The notes: generated by a model not told the origin, from the sequence alone. A DNA stretch of 64,000 bases from a sulfur-oxidizing endosymbiont of Gigantopelta aegis (GCF_016097415.1 NZ_JAEHGE010000003.1:138491-202490); one strand, 5' to 3'. Positions 26,195 to 36,963 are shown, counted from the first letter of the stretch. Made by a program: numbers and translations.

Positions 26195-28671
26195 ATGTCA
26201 CTTTCTACATCTGAGCCTGCATCTAAACATCAGTCTATCGATGCTTTTCTTCTAACACGTCAATGGCGTGATAGTGCCAAGGGTATCGTACTGGATTTCT
26301 GGTTTGCCAGTGATAATGGCCCTATTCACGTACTCATTGAAAATCAACAGGCCATCTTTTTTATTTGCCAGGCAGATAGAGTTCAAGTCAGCCATGCTTT
26401 ATCTGCCTTAGCTGGCGTATCCATCAAAGACTTAAAATTAAAAACATTTTCTCATCAAGCTGTCGCAGGCGTTTATTTTAATTCACAACAAAGCCTGTAT
26501 CAGGCAAGAGACATTTTAAAACAATTAGACATCAGTCATTATGAAGCCGATATTCGACCGGTAGAACGTTATTTAACCGAACGCTTTCTCAGTGGTCCTG
26601 TCAGTATTTATCCCAATACAGCCTCATCAGGGCACAAAAGTTCTGGTCAATTATTTCTTAACCCTAAAATCAAACCACTTGAGAAAGTTCAAGAGCAAAG
26701 TCTATTCAAAGTCATGTCACTGGATATAGAAACAGCCTATGATAGCCAGGATTTGTATTCTATTTCTTTACTCTGCGAAGGTTGGCATATTATTTTAATG
26801 TTAGGGACAGGGGAAAATGATACTAAAGACATTGAATATTATTCAAGCGAACAAGATTTAATGCTGGCCTTCATCGAATATATTGCTCAACAAGATCCTG
26901 ATATTTTTATCGGCTGGAATGTGATAAATTTTGATTTTATTTTTTTACAAAAAAAAGCTGATAGTTTAAAAATTTCATTAGCCATTGGCCGTGCTGAAAG
27001 TCTGCCGGTATGGCGTAAAGCACAAACAGAACAAAGTCATTATTTTTTATTGATTCCCGGACGTGTGGTGTTGGATGGCATCGATACACTCAAAAGTGCC
27101 ACCTGGAACTTCCCCAGTTTTTCATTGGAAGCCGTGGGTAATGAGCTATTGGGCCGAGGCAAGCTCATCAAAAAAACCGACCCCAAAAAATCTGCCAGCA
27201 ATTACGATCCACTCAGTGCCGCCAAAGAAATCAAGCGTTTGTTTCATGAAGATAAATTGGCCCTGGCGGCTTACAATCTTGAAGACTGTCAATTAGTCAT
27301 TGATATTTTTCACCATACGCATTTAATTGACTTTGTCATCGAGCGGGCACGTTTAACTGGACTGGAAATGGATCGCACTGGCGGTTCAGTCGCCGCCTTT
27401 GACAATCAATACCTGCCACGATTACATCGCAAGGGCTTTGTTGCACCGGACATTCATGATCGTGATGAAAATATTTCCGCACCGGGTGGCTATGTCATGA
27501 ATTCAAAACCTGGCATTTATGATAGTGTTCTGGTACTCGATTATAAGAGCCTATACCCCAGTATTATCCGTACTTTTCGGGTTGATCCTTATGCCCGAGT
27601 AAAAGCACAAAAGCTTGATGCTGCTGACTGCGTACCCGGTTTTAATGGGATTAGCTTTGCCCGTGATGATTTTATCCTGCCTGATATTATTAAATCCTTA
27701 TGGCAAGCACGGGATCAAGCGAAAAAAGATCACAACTCTGCCTTATCACAAGCAATAAAAATCATCATGAATTCTTTTTATGGTGTACTCGGTACAGCAG
27801 GCTGCCGGGTGCATGATGCACGATTGACAAGCTCTATCACCTTGCGTGGTCATGAGCTCATGAAACAAACGGCAACAATGATCGAAGCGGAAGGCTATCA
27901 GGTTATCTATGGTGATACCGATTCCGTCTTTGTTTCTTTAGGGGGCGCTAAAGAAAAAACCATTGCTGATAAAATTGGGCAGCAATTAATTACTAAAATA
28001 AACTTACACTGGAAAAATGAACTCCAGGAAAAATATCATATCGAATCATTTTTAGAAATGGAATATGAAACCCATTATATTCGTTTTTTTATGCCCACCA
28101 TACGAGGTTCTGATCAGGGCAGTAAAAAACGTTATGCAGGCATGATTCAAACCATTAACAATGGCGAAGTCAAAAATAAAATTATATTCAAAGGACTGGA
28201 GACGGTACGCACCGACTGGACCGCCTTATCTCGAGAAGTTCAGCAGGAAATTTACCAACGAATTTTTAATGATTTACCTTATGAAGCCTATTTAAAAGAC
28301 ATTATCCAGAAGTTAAAACAAGGTGATTTTGATGACCAGCTCATTTATCGTAAACGTTTACGGCAAAAATTATCGGATTATAAGAAAAACATTCCTCCCC
28401 ATGCTCAAGCGGCACTCAAAGCTGAAGCTTATGCCATAGCGGATAGTTCAAAAGAGGCTAATCATGACGCTCATAAGAATCGCTATGAATATGGTGGCTT
28501 GATCGATTATGTCATCACCACTAGGGGCCTGAGCCTATTGAATATAATCAACATTCTTTAGATTATGAACATTATATAGAAAAACAAATTGCTCCAGTGG
28601 TTGATGCTATTTTAATGGTCGTCGATTCATCATTAGAAAAAATCATTCAAACACAATATGAACTCTTTTAA
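26195..28671 (+). pseudogene. polB: DNA polymerase II (family B), C-terminus frameshifted
   Basis: Open from 26195 to a stop at 28561 (788 aa). Exonuclease motif MSLDIETAYD, polymerase motifs DYKSLYPSII, KIIMNSFYGVLG and YGDTDSVF are all intact. E. coli Pol II is 783 aa, so the length looks normal, but after DYVITTRG the frame is wrong. Shifting at a run of four G (28524-28527) restores PEPIEYNQHSLDYEHYIEKQ and an end in QYELF at 28671, matching the Pol II tail and its beta-clamp motif. One G is missing. The catalytic part should still be made. It may be a true mutation or a read error. ATG 26195 follows oxyR closely. Confidence 0.88.
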
Positions 28672-28932
28672 TTTTAACTTGCATATTTATTAACCATCTA
28701 TACCTACTGTTGCAAAAAAGAACTTAAGGTATTCACTAGGTAAAATGACTATATATCATAATTGATTTTATTTTTTGTTTAATTGTTCACTAATAACACT
28801 CTATACAAGCATTATAATCTCATCTTATACCTATTTATTTCCTTGTTTAAGCTTGAAAATGCGCCATCAAAAGATAATACTATTTGGTGCAATTTTTATA
28901 ATTCTATTAACAATACAAACAAAGGGAATATT

Positions 28933-29676
28933 ATGTCTAAGTCTCTCATTTTGGCACTATCACTTTTAACTACTACTTTATCTGTAAGTTCAGCGTTAGC
29001 ATCTAGCGGTTCGCATTGGGGATATGAAGGAAAAATGGGTCCTGCAAACTGGGCTCAATTAACACCTGAAAACGGTGCTTGTGCTGGCAAAAATCAATCA
29101 CCGATTAATTTAACCGGTTTCATTGAATCTGATCTAAAGGCCATTGATTTTTCTTACCGGGCCGGTGGCAATGAAATTCTCAACAATGGTCATACTGTGC
29201 AGGTCAATTATGCTAAAGGCAGCAGCATGAAAATTGATAATATTCAATTTAACCTGCTACAGTTTCACTTCCATGCCCCTAGCGAAAACCACATCATGGG
29301 AAAATCTTATCCTTTAGAAGCACATTTTGTTCATGCGGATAAAGAGGGCAACTTAGCCGTCGTCGCACTCATGTTTGAAGAAGGTAAGGAAAACTCAGCC
29401 TTAGCAGGTGCATGGTCACAAATGCCTGCTCATGCCGGTGATAAATCAGTCATGAAAACTACTGCTGATGCCAATAAAATATTACCTGCCAGCAAAGACT
29501 ATTATCGCTTTAATGGTTCATTAACCACACCACCTTGTTCAGAAGGCGTCAGATGGTTTGTGATGAAAGAGGCTGTCAGTGCTTCAAAAGAGCAAATCCA
29601 TGCTTTTGAAAAAGTCATGCATCATGGCAATAATCGCCCAATCCAAGCAACCAATGCTCGTCCTCTCTTGAAGTAA
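28933..29676 (+). CDS. Periplasmic alpha-carbonic anhydrase
   Basis: 247 aa with a Sec signal peptide (cleavage near SALASSGS). Alpha-class carbonic anhydrases hydrate CO2 in the periplasm. The three zinc His are in LLQFHFHAPSENH and LEAHFVHAD, with LTTPPCSEGVRWFV late in the chain and NQSPINL near the start. The ATG at 28933 has AAAGGGA upstream; the longer frame from 28783 would spoil the signal peptide. In a carbon-fixing organism it would help supply inorganic carbon; that role is inferred. Confidence 0.95.
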   Translation: MSKSLILALSLLTTTLSVSSALASSGSHWGYEGKMGPANWAQLTPENGACAGKNQSPINLTGFIESDLKAIDFSYRAGGNEILNNGHTVQVNYAKGSSMKIDNIQFNLLQFHFHAPSENHIMGKSYPLEAHFVHADKEGNLAVVALMFEEGKENSALAGAWSQMPAHAGDKSVMKTTADANKILPASKDYYRFNGSLTTPPCSEGVRWFVMKEAVSASKEQIHAFEKVMHHGNNRPIQATNARPLLK

Positions 29677-29776
29677 AGCGCTACATAGCAAGATCATATT
29701 TTTTCTAAGCTTCTCCGCCATGGAATATCATGTATAATTCATGGCAAGGATATTTAGTCAATAAATGAGGTCAAAA

Positions 29777-30232
29777 ATGCAGATTTGGGTTGATGCAGAC
29801 GCCTGCCCCGTGGTCGTCAAAGAAATTTTATTTCGCGCTGCCAAGCGCACAGAAGTATTGGTGACACTAGTCGCTAATCAGCATATACAAACACCGCCCT
29901 CTGACTTTATTAAATTCATTCGTGTTGCAGCAGGCTTCGATGTCGCAGATAATGAGATCGTTAAACGCGCCAATGTGGGCGATTTAGTCATCACCAGTGA
30001 TATTCCTCTGGCCGCTGAAATCATAGAAAAGGGTGCTCATGCACTTAATCCCCGTGGCGAACTCTATTCTGCCAGCAGTATTAAATCCATTTTAAATATG
30101 CGTGATTTTATGGACACCATGCGCAGTAGTGGTGTACAAACCGGTGGGCCTCCACCACTCAGCCAAAGTGATCGACAGGCCTTTGCCAATCACCTAGATA
30201 CTTTTATCACACGTCACATTCAATCACGTTAA
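29777..30232 (+). CDS. yaiI: UPF0178 (YaiI/YqxD) family protein
   Basis: 151 aa. [20 protein letters not shown] at the start, [22 protein letters not shown] and a late [20 protein letters not shown] identify the UPF0178/DUF188 family, a PIN-like fold with acidic residues (D6, D8) but no settled function. The ATG at 29777 has GAGGT at ideal spacing; an upstream ATG at 29765 would absorb that site. It stands alone between the carbonic anhydrase and the beta-helix gene. Confidence 0.9.
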   Translation: MQIWVDADACPVVVKEILFRAAKRTEVLVTLVANQHIQTPPSDFIKFIRVAAGFDVADNEIVKRANVGDLVITSDIPLAAEIIEKGAHALNPRGELYSASSIKSILNMRDFMDTMRSSGVQTGGPPPLSQSDRQAFANHLDTFITRHIQSR

Positions 30233-30463
30233 AATACAGACTATCTGACGGGTTTCACTATCCATATTCCAATTATCATCTCGAAAATTAATGGTGAGCC
30301 AACACGAGTAATCTCTTCTTTGGGGATGAAATTGTTTAGAAGCACAGTAAAAGTTTGATCATAATTATTGCAAACCTTGCCCATTCACACAGTTTTTCTC
30401 ATTGATATTATTTACAATGAATACATATTTTTTTTAGTTCAGTTGTTTAGGAGTGTGCGACTA

Positions 30464-31951
30464 ATGCAAATACGACTATTTTTATCTATCTTCAGCCTAT
30501 ATTTTATAGCTTCCTCCGCAGTGTTTGCTGATGCAAAAATGACCGTGATTTTGTCATCCTTTGCCAATAATATCACCCCCACAACGCCCATTATTGCCAC
30601 TCAATGTGAAGGAGTAAGCCCATCAACAGTTTCAGGCGCTTGGTCTGAACGAGTCTTACTCGACAAACCTTTTCTTGAATATTTTGTTTCACCATCAGGA
30701 CTGCCAAACAATGCGGGGACTCGCAATTCCCCCTGGGACTTGGAATCTGTTTTATCTGCACAACAAAATATCCCCGGTGGCTCAGTCGTCTGGTTAATGG
30801 CGGGTGAATATTATAAGCCTGATGCCACCGATAGTCAGTCAGCACAATTTAGTGTAAGGCTTTCCGGCGAAGAAAATAAGCCCATCCATCTTCGTGCAGA
30901 AATTGGTTCACATGTGAGCATTGATGGTGGCTTTCTAATTTATTATGCCTCATGGCTGTGGATATGGGATCTGGAAATGACACCCCGGAATGAATGGCGA
31001 CCCAAAGATTATCATATTCCCGGCAATGATCTCAGTCAGTTTCCAAATGCACGGGAAAGTCTTAATATTTTAGGTGGCAATCAATCAAAATTTATTAATT
31101 TATCCATTCATCATAATTCGGTAACCGGTGTGAGTCATTGGAAAAGTACCGCCAATAGTGAATTACATGGCTCGCTTGTTTATGATAATGGTCACCTCGG
31201 TGACACCAAAGGTGCGGGACCTGGGCTATACCATCAAAATATCACTGAAACAGAGCGTTTAGTCACTGATAATATTCTTGCTGGTAATTTCTCTACCGCC
31301 ATGCAGGTGCGCGGCTCTGGCGGCCCGGAAAATAAAGATGAACGCTATACTCATTATTTTCGTTTTGAAGGGAATGCCTGGTTTGCTCCCAGGGAACAAT
31401 CAGGTCGTAGAAACTACCTGCATACCTCACACACTAAAACCAGAAACTTTCACTTTAATGAAAATTTCGTCCATGGTTATGAGATGAGAATGCCTAATGA
31501 TTATTGGAACTACCCCGACGTTGGCTACATCCCTGAAAACAATCAACATTGTGATAATAATCATTTCACACGCACTTTAATCACCGATAGGCTAGCACCT
31601 GTTTGCCGTCTTTTTGGCAATAATAAAGAAAAGCTACCCAATGAATCTGAGTCTATTTTGCGCCCCAATAAATATGATCCCAGACGCGCTAATTTAATGG
31701 TAACCAATCATCTTCGTGTAGATGAGATATCCGTCAGCCTAGGCTGTTTTGCTAAAAAAGGTGATCGTATCAGGATATTAAATTCACTGGATTTTTATGG
31801 CACGCCCATTGTTGATGAAGTATACAATGGGCAGTTTGTTAATATTAAATGGCCTAATGTCCCTTGGGATATGTATTCTAAAGTCGATCCCATCGACCTC
31901 ACCACCTTCCATAAAGAGTTTTGGGCCTTTGTGGTGATGAAAAACGAATAG
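30464..31951 (+). CDS. Secreted protein with parallel beta-helix features
   Basis: 495 aa with a Sec signal peptide (RLFLSIFSLYFIASSAVFA). EYFVSPSGLPNNAGTRNSPW, VVWLMAGEYYKP and repeated SKFINLSIHHN-like coils resemble the pectate-lyase superfold. It shares this layout, not its sequence, with the protein at 2472-3998. The last about 70 residues (SVSLGCFAKKGDRIRILNSLD) look like a small beta domain. A polysaccharide substrate is probable but unidentified. ATG at 30464 was chosen because it starts the signal peptide and follows TAGGAG. It is convergent with the flavodoxin-like reductase gene. Confidence 0.75.
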   Translation: MQIRLFLSIFSLYFIASSAVFADAKMTVILSSFANNITPTTPIIATQCEGVSPSTVSGAWSERVLLDKPFLEYFVSPSGLPNNAGTRNSPWDLESVLSAQQNIPGGSVVWLMAGEYYKPDATDSQSAQFSVRLSGEENKPIHLRAEIGSHVSIDGGFLIYYASWLWIWDLEMTPRNEWRPKDYHIPGNDLSQFPNARESLNILGGNQSKFINLSIHHNSVTGVSHWKSTANSELHGSLVYDNGHLGDTKGAGPGLYHQNITETERLVTDNILAGNFSTAMQVRGSGGPENKDERYTHYFRFEGNAWFAPREQSGRRNYLHTSHTKTRNFHFNENFVHGYEMRMPNDYWNYPDVGYIPENNQHCDNNHFTRTLITDRLAPVCRLFGNNKEKLPNESESILRPNKYDPRRANLMVTNHLRVDEISVSLGCFAKKGDRIRILNSLDFYGTPIVDEVYNGQFVNIKWPNVPWDMYSKVDPIDLTTFHKEFWAFVVMKNE

Positions 31952-31969
31952 GGATTCTTTTATTCACCA

Positions 31970-32578
31970 CTACATACCATTGCCAAATTTATCGGTTTCA
32001 GTAGCACCACTATCTCGCACCAGTTTTAGAGCCTTACCGTATTCCTGCAAAATATTCAAAGCCCATATCAGGCGTTCACGAATATAGGGATCGGAGCGTT
32101 CATCATTTTTGCTTTTGTCCTCATTTAATACTGTTTCTACGTCTCGAATAATGACATGCTCAGGGATATAGCATAGACGGGAGTTTTTATAGCTACTCAT
32201 ACGCAATTCAGCCACTGGATAACTACCACCTATACCCGATGAAACGGAAACAATCATGGCTGGTTTATGAGAAAACTCATTTTTTCCGAATAATAGGAAG
32301 AAGTTTTTCAAGCCAGCAGGCACTTGACCATGCCATTCGGGCGTAATAACAACCAAGGCATCACAAGAACGGAGTTGTTCTTGTAAGGGTGTTAATAAAT
32401 CGACCCAGTTCTGCGCTCCATCCCACACACCTTCATCCCATAGGGGTAGAGGATTGTCTTCTAGGCTATAGAGCCAGGTCTCAACACCACTGACATTGAG
32501 CACGGTTTGGATATGATTGGCTACTTTTAGACTTTGTGACTGGCGTCGATGACTACCACTGATAATCGCTATTTTCAT
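31970..32578 (-). CDS. NADPH-dependent FMN reductase family protein
   Basis: 202 aa flavodoxin-like fold. IAIISGSHRRQSQSLKVANH is the FMN-phosphate loop, DALVVITPEWHGQVPAGLKN the flavin-ring loop, as in chromate/quinone and FMN reductases. GIGGSYPVAELRM is the third flavin contact. The preferred substrate cannot be told from sequence. It is divergent from purC, with about 160 bp between the starts. Confidence 0.87.
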   Translation of the reverse strand: MKIAIISGSHRRQSQSLKVANHIQTVLNVSGVETWLYSLEDNPLPLWDEGVWDGAQNWVDLLTPLQEQLRSCDALVVITPEWHGQVPAGLKNFFLLFGKNEFSHKPAMIVSVSSGIGGSYPVAELRMSSYKNSRLCYIPEHVIIRDVETVLNEDKSKNDERSDPYIRERLIWALNILQEYGKALKLVRDSGATETDKFGNGM

Positions 32579-32736
32579 ACTTCTTCCTTCCTAAAACGGA
32601 TTGTCTATCAAGTATTGATGGGTACTCAGAGTCGCATATTCAAGTTATGCCTGATTTTTGTTAGCCAATGTTTTATAATTGTCAGCCTATTTTCAAGCTA
32701 TTGATGAATACATTAGCAAAAACATAAGTGGATAAC

Positions 32737-33627
32737 ATGGTTCCTATACTCTTTGATACCGATTTAAAAAGCCTGCCTCTGATCCATCGAGGCAAAGTCA
32801 GGGATATTTATGCGGTCGGGGATGATCATATGCTGATTGTCACCACCGACCGCTTATCTGCCTTTGATGTTATTTTACCTTCTGCTATTCCAGGCAAGGG
32901 GGCTATTTTAACCTCGGTGTCTAATTTCTGGTTTCAATACTTCAATGACACCGTGCCCAATCAAGTCTCGGATATGTCCTTAGAAGAGGCTATTCCTGAT
33001 GCCACTGAGCGTGATTTAGTTGCTGGGCGTGCAACTATCGTCAAGAAACTTAAAGCCTTGCCCGTGGAGGCGATTATACGTGGTTATATCATTGGCTCTG
33101 GCTGGAAGGATTATCAAAATACCGGTTCTATTTGTGGTATCCAATTGCCTCAAGGCTTGCAACTCGCAGACAAGCTACCTGAAGCCATCTACACACCGTC
33201 AAGTAAGGCTGCGGTTGGTGAACATGATGAAAACATTGATTTCGACGCAACGATAGCACTTATTGGTGAAGACTTAGCGCAGCAAATCAAAACTGTTAGC
33301 CTTGAATTATACACCCGTGCGGCCGAATATGCTTTACCACGTGGCATTATTATCGCTGATACTAAGTTTGAATTTGGTGTCGATAGTGATAATAATTTAA
33401 CCTTAATTGATGAAGCGCTCACCCCCGACTCATCTCGCTTCTGGTTAGCTGAAGCCTATCAGCCCGGTTCAAGCCCACAAAGCTTTGACAAACAATATGT
33501 ACGTGACTATCTGGAAACACTGGATTGGGATAAAACAGCACCCGGCCCTGAATTACCTGACGATGTGGTAAAAAACACCTCAGACAAATACGCAGAAGCC
33601 TTAGACAGATTGACCAAGCCCCAATAA
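32737..33627 (+). CDS. purC: SAICAR synthetase PurC
   Basis: 296 aa phosphoribosylaminoimidazole-succinocarboxamide synthase, which joins aspartate to CAIR in purine synthesis. LIHRGKVRDIYAVGDDHMLIV is the ATP loop region (positions about 16-36); TDRLSAFDVILPSAIPGKG, VEAIIRGYIIGSGWKDY and IADTKFEFGVD are family motifs. The length is of the longer, yeast-like PurC type, not the 237-aa E. coli form. ATG 32737 has AGTGGA upstream; the GTG at 32728 is the alternative. purK and purE lie farther on but on the other strand. Confidence 0.95.
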   Translation: MVPILFDTDLKSLPLIHRGKVRDIYAVGDDHMLIVTTDRLSAFDVILPSAIPGKGAILTSVSNFWFQYFNDTVPNQVSDMSLEEAIPDATERDLVAGRATIVKKLKALPVEAIIRGYIIGSGWKDYQNTGSICGIQLPQGLQLADKLPEAIYTPSSKAAVGEHDENIDFDATIALIGEDLAQQIKTVSLELYTRAAEYALPRGIIIADTKFEFGVDSDNNLTLIDEALTPDSSRFWLAEAYQPGSSPQSFDKQYVRDYLETLDWDKTAPGPELPDDVVKNTSDKYAEALDRLTKPQ

Positions 33628-33687
33628 GCCCCTTAAACAATTTAGTTAAGCATACTGAAATTAATATTTGCTATGCCGGAGAAAAAA

Positions 33688-35019
33688 ATGAATTTTGATA
33701 AAATCGGTCTACAAGTGCCAGAAATTTTATTACCGAATAAAGACGTTGATTTATATAAATGGTCAGTCGTTGCCTGTGACCAATATACCTCTCAGCCTGA
33801 CTATTGGGAGCAAGCCAAAACCACAACTGAAAACCAACCTTCAACGTTGAACGTTATTTTTCCTGAAGTCTTTCTTGAAGATAGCGATGGTGATGAACGT
33901 ATTAAAAACATCAACAATAATATGCAACAATATCTTGATGATGAGATTTTAGTCCCTATGAGCCAAAAGGGCTTTGTTCTAGTGGACAGAAAAACCTCAC
34001 AGGCTCCATCAAGAAAAGGCCTGGTGGTTGCTATCGATCTAGAGCAATATGATTTTAATAAGGGCTCACAAACCTTGATTCGTGCTACTGAAGGGACGAT
34101 TGTTGATCGTCTGCCACCACGGATTAAAGTACGTCAGGATGCCGCTATCGAATTACCACATATCATGGTTTTAATCGATGATCCTCAACGGACAGTCATC
34201 GAGCCTCTGTTTGAACAAAATCCCACAGCACTTTATGACTTTGAATTAATGATGAATAGTGGTCACCTCAAAGGCTATGCCATTGATACCCCTGAATTGA
34301 TCCAACAAGTTGCTGATGCACTTGAAAATCTTGCTTCACCCGAAGTCTTTGCCAAGAAATATAATGCTGAGGGAAAGGACGTACTGCTTTATGCAATGGG
34401 TGATGGCAATCATTCCTTAGCCACGGCCAAAGCGATTTGGGAAAAAATTAAACAGGATGTGACTGACACTCAAAGCGTTATGGATAATCCCGCTCGCTAT
34501 GCCTTAGTTGAGCTTGTTAATATCCACGATGAAGGTCTGCAATTCGAACCCATTCACCGGGTCATTTTCAATGTTAATCCGGAACAATTATTAAAAGATA
34601 TGCAGGCGCATTTTTCCGGTAACTGCAGCATTTGTCGTTGTGACAATGAAGCTGAAATGAAGCAACGTGCTCAAGTTGCTAATATTGAAAATATTCATAT
34701 CGTGCCTTTCAATGACATTTCAGGCTATGGCTATATTCAAATTGAAAACCCTGTTTTTACCTTAGAACTAGCGACCATCGAATCATTTCTTAATGATTAT
34801 CTGGATAATAACGGCGGCAAAGTTGATTTTATTCATGGCGATGATGTGGTCAATGAACTGGGCGTTAAAGAAGGCAACATGGGCTTCTTCTTCCCTCCGA
34901 TTTCTAAACATAGCTTATTCAAAACTATTATCTTTGATGGTGCTCTACCCAGAAAAACTTTTTCGATGGGTGAAGCCGATGAAAAGCGTTTTTATTTAGA
35001 AGCTAGAAAAATAAAATAA
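33688..35019 (+). CDS. DUF1015 family protein
   Basis: 443 aa. YKWSVVACDQYTSQPDYWEQ, IEPLFEQNP, LLYAMGDGNHSLATAKAIWE and the end LPRKTFSMGEADEKRFYLEA match DUF1015, an uncharacterised, widely conserved family sometimes found near serine or one-carbon genes. MGDGNHSLAT is the best conserved motif and may form an active site. ATG 33688 has GGAG at good spacing; ATG 33673 is just upstream. It follows purC by 60 bp and ends in front of a REP hairpin. Confidence 0.85.
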   Translation: MNFDKIGLQVPEILLPNKDVDLYKWSVVACDQYTSQPDYWEQAKTTTENQPSTLNVIFPEVFLEDSDGDERIKNINNNMQQYLDDEILVPMSQKGFVLVDRKTSQAPSRKGLVVAIDLEQYDFNKGSQTLIRATEGTIVDRLPPRIKVRQDAAIELPHIMVLIDDPQRTVIEPLFEQNPTALYDFELMMNSGHLKGYAIDTPELIQQVADALENLASPEVFAKKYNAEGKDVLLYAMGDGNHSLATAKAIWEKIKQDVTDTQSVMDNPARYALVELVNIHDEGLQFEPIHRVIFNVNPEQLLKDMQAHFSGNCSICRCDNEAEMKQRAQVANIENIHIVPFNDISGYGYIQIENPVFTLELATIESFLNDYLDNNGGKVDFIHGDDVVNELGVKEGNMGFFFPPISKHSLFKTIIFDGALPRKTFSMGEADEKRFYLEARKIK

Positions 35020-35030
35020 CACCTGAAACA

Positions 35031-35060
35031 GCGTGGGCAGATAAAACTTGCCCACCCTAC
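35031..35060. repeat. Single REP hairpin between convergent genes
   Basis: GCGTGGGCAGATAAAACTTG followed by CCCACCCTAC is one half of the REP pair seen at 15586 and 51454. The stem GTGGGCA/TGCCCAC would act as a shared bidirectional stop for the DUF1015 gene and trmO. The TAG stop of trmO (35057-35059, minus strand) lies within the conserved CTAC head. Confidence 0.85.
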
Positions 35061-35773
35061 AATCCTTCCAAGCTCTTAACCAACACCTTGGTATCATTAA
35101 TCGTCCACTTTAAATCATAGTCATAAACTTTGGTTGAGTATGTCTTATCAATTTTTTTATAATAATAAGCCCGATGATCCAAGCCCAATAGTTGTTCGAT
35201 AAACTCTTTGATATGGGGATATTTAAGACTGGCTTGTGCGCGGCCTTTTTCAGCTTCGGCAGAAAAGCAAATATTCAGTACTTGTTCATTAATCCGATCT
35301 GTAAAGCCACCCTTCGCATCGGGAATACTATCAGCATAGGGAATATAGGGTTTAATATCGATGATGGGGGTTTGATCCAGCAGATCTGCACCTTTTACAT
35401 GAATCAATAACTTACCATTTTTTTGCTCTATCGAATCCATTTCAACTAGAGATAGGCCAATGGGGTTGGGACGAAAGCTAGCCCTTGTTGCCAGCACACC
35501 GAAACGTTCTTTACCGTCTAACCTGGGTGGTTTCACAGTCGTATTCCAGCCCTTGCCGACATGACGATGAAAAATAAAACTTAACCAAAGATGGGAAAAT
35601 TCATCCAGTCCTCGTGTTATTTCAATGTCGTTATAAGGTGCAATGAGTTCAATGCTTGCAGTGGCAGCAGCGACTAAACGTGCTTGTCTAGGAATGGCAA
35701 ATTTATCTTTATAACAGGAATGAACAATACCGATTGTATTAAAGGTAAATTGTCGTTCCGTGTTATCCGGCAT
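35057..35773 (-). CDS. trmO: tRNA m6t6A37 methyltransferase TrmO
   Basis: 238 aa. TrmO adds a methyl group to t6A at position 37 of tRNAs reading ACY codons. FNTIGIVHSCYKDKFAIPRQ at the start, LDEFSHLWLSFIFHRH and FGVLATRASFRPNPIGLSLVEM are characteristic of the single-sheeted SAM-binding barrel. The C-terminal domain (about 160-238) is present. The stop codon falls inside a REP element, so the last residue or two may have been set by the insertion. It is 11 bp downstream of purK and may share its transcript. Confidence 0.93.
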   Translation of the reverse strand: MPDNTERQFTFNTIGIVHSCYKDKFAIPRQARLVAAATASIELIAPYNDIEITRGLDEFSHLWLSFIFHRHVGKGWNTTVKPPRLDGKERFGVLATRASFRPNPIGLSLVEMDSIEQKNGKLLIHVKGADLLDQTPIIDIKPYIPYADSIPDAKGGFTDRINEQVLNICFSAEAEKGRAQASLKYPHIKEFIEQLLGLDHRAYYYKKIDKTYSTKVYDYDLKWTINDTKVLVKSLEGL

Positions 35774-35784
35774 TTTTTATCAGT

Positions 35785-36915
35785 CTAAGGCTTGGGTAAT
35801 ACATTAGCTAATCGGCGTGTTTCCTGCAATAAGTCAGAAGTAGAATTACCCAGACAGGTAAAATGCCCCATCTTACGACCCGCTCGTGCTTCACGCTTAC
35901 CATAGAGGTGTAGTTTTACATTAGGATTGGATAATAACTGTGCCCAATCCGGCTCACCATTACTCCAGATGTCACCAAGAATATTAAACATCACCACCGG
36001 AGATAAAAGCTCAACACTCCCGGCAGGCAGACCACAGAGCATTCTCACCTGTTGTTCAAACTGAGAAGTTTTACAGGCGTCAATACTATAATGACCACTA
36101 TTATGAGGTCTTGGTGCCACTTCATTAATCAATAAACGTTCATCTGTAGTAAAGAAAAATTCCACCGCCATAATGCCACAATAGGCCAGTTTTTCAGCAA
36201 AGTCTGAGGCATCATTAATGGCCATATCAAGAATACGCTTAGGCATACTACTGGGCACAGCCGTGTATTCCAAAATACCATTAACATGGTGATTTTCACC
36301 AATGGGATAGCAGGTAATTACACCATCATGACCACGTGCCAAGACCACAGAAATTTCCGAGGCTAAATTAACTTTTTCTTCCAACACACAATGCACTGAG
36401 CCCATTGCTTCAAATGTACTTACCGCTTCGTCTACGTTGTTTACTATGGCCTGACCCTTGCCGTCATAACCAAAACTGGCCACTTTTAAAATTGCTGTAC
36501 CACCAATTTGTGATAAAGCAAATTCAATATCTTCTTTTTCGTAAATAGGAAAAAATCGTGCCGTTTCAAAACCGTTATCGGCCAGAAAAGTTTTTTCTGC
36601 AATACGATTCTGTGCTATTTCAACGGCTGCTGAAGAAGGTCGTACAGGGACAGATTGCTCCAATTTCTTTAATGTTTCAGCAGGGATATTTTCAAATTCA
36701 GTGGTGATCGCATCACAATTTTTAGCCAGTTGTTCAATGGCCCAATGATCACTATAGGATGCATGAATATGCTCATCTGCAATGCGACCTGCTGGACTAT
36801 CCGGATCGGGATCGAGCACAATTACATGATAGCCCATAGCGTGTGCCGCCATTACAAACATTCTTCCCAGTTGGCCACCGCCAAGCATGCCAAGTGTTTT
36901 GCCTGGTAGAATCAT
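35785..36915 (-). CDS. purK: N5-carboxyaminoimidazole ribonucleotide synthetase PurK
   Basis: 376 aa ATP-grasp enzyme that carboxylates AIR with bicarbonate at the expense of ATP; PurE then isomerises the product. The N-terminal LGMLGGGQLGRMFVMAAH and the late FFFTTDERLLINEVAPRPHN and GHYSIDACKTSQFEQQ are typical. It is 66 bp downstream of purE on the same strand. The operon purE-purK is the usual bacterial order; trmO follows. Confidence 0.96.
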   Translation of the reverse strand: MILPGKTLGMLGGGQLGRMFVMAAHAMGYHVIVLDPDPDSPAGRIADEHIHASYSDHWAIEQLAKNCDAITTEFENIPAETLKKLEQSVPVRPSSAAVEIAQNRIAEKTFLADNGFETARFFPIYEKEDIEFALSQIGGTAILKVASFGYDGKGQAIVNNVDEAVSTFEAMGSVHCVLEEKVNLASEISVVLARGHDGVITCYPIGENHHVNGILEYTAVPSSMPKRILDMAINDASDFAEKLAYCGIMAVEFFFTTDERLLINEVAPRPHNSGHYSIDACKTSQFEQQVRMLCGLPAGSVELLSPVVMFNILGDIWSNGEPDWAQLLSNPNVKLHLYGKREARAGRKMGHFTCLGNSTSDLLQETRRLANVLPKP

Positions 36916-36963
36916 GATTTAATCCTCATTTGTCGAACTTATAAATTTTAGAAAGCATTCAAA

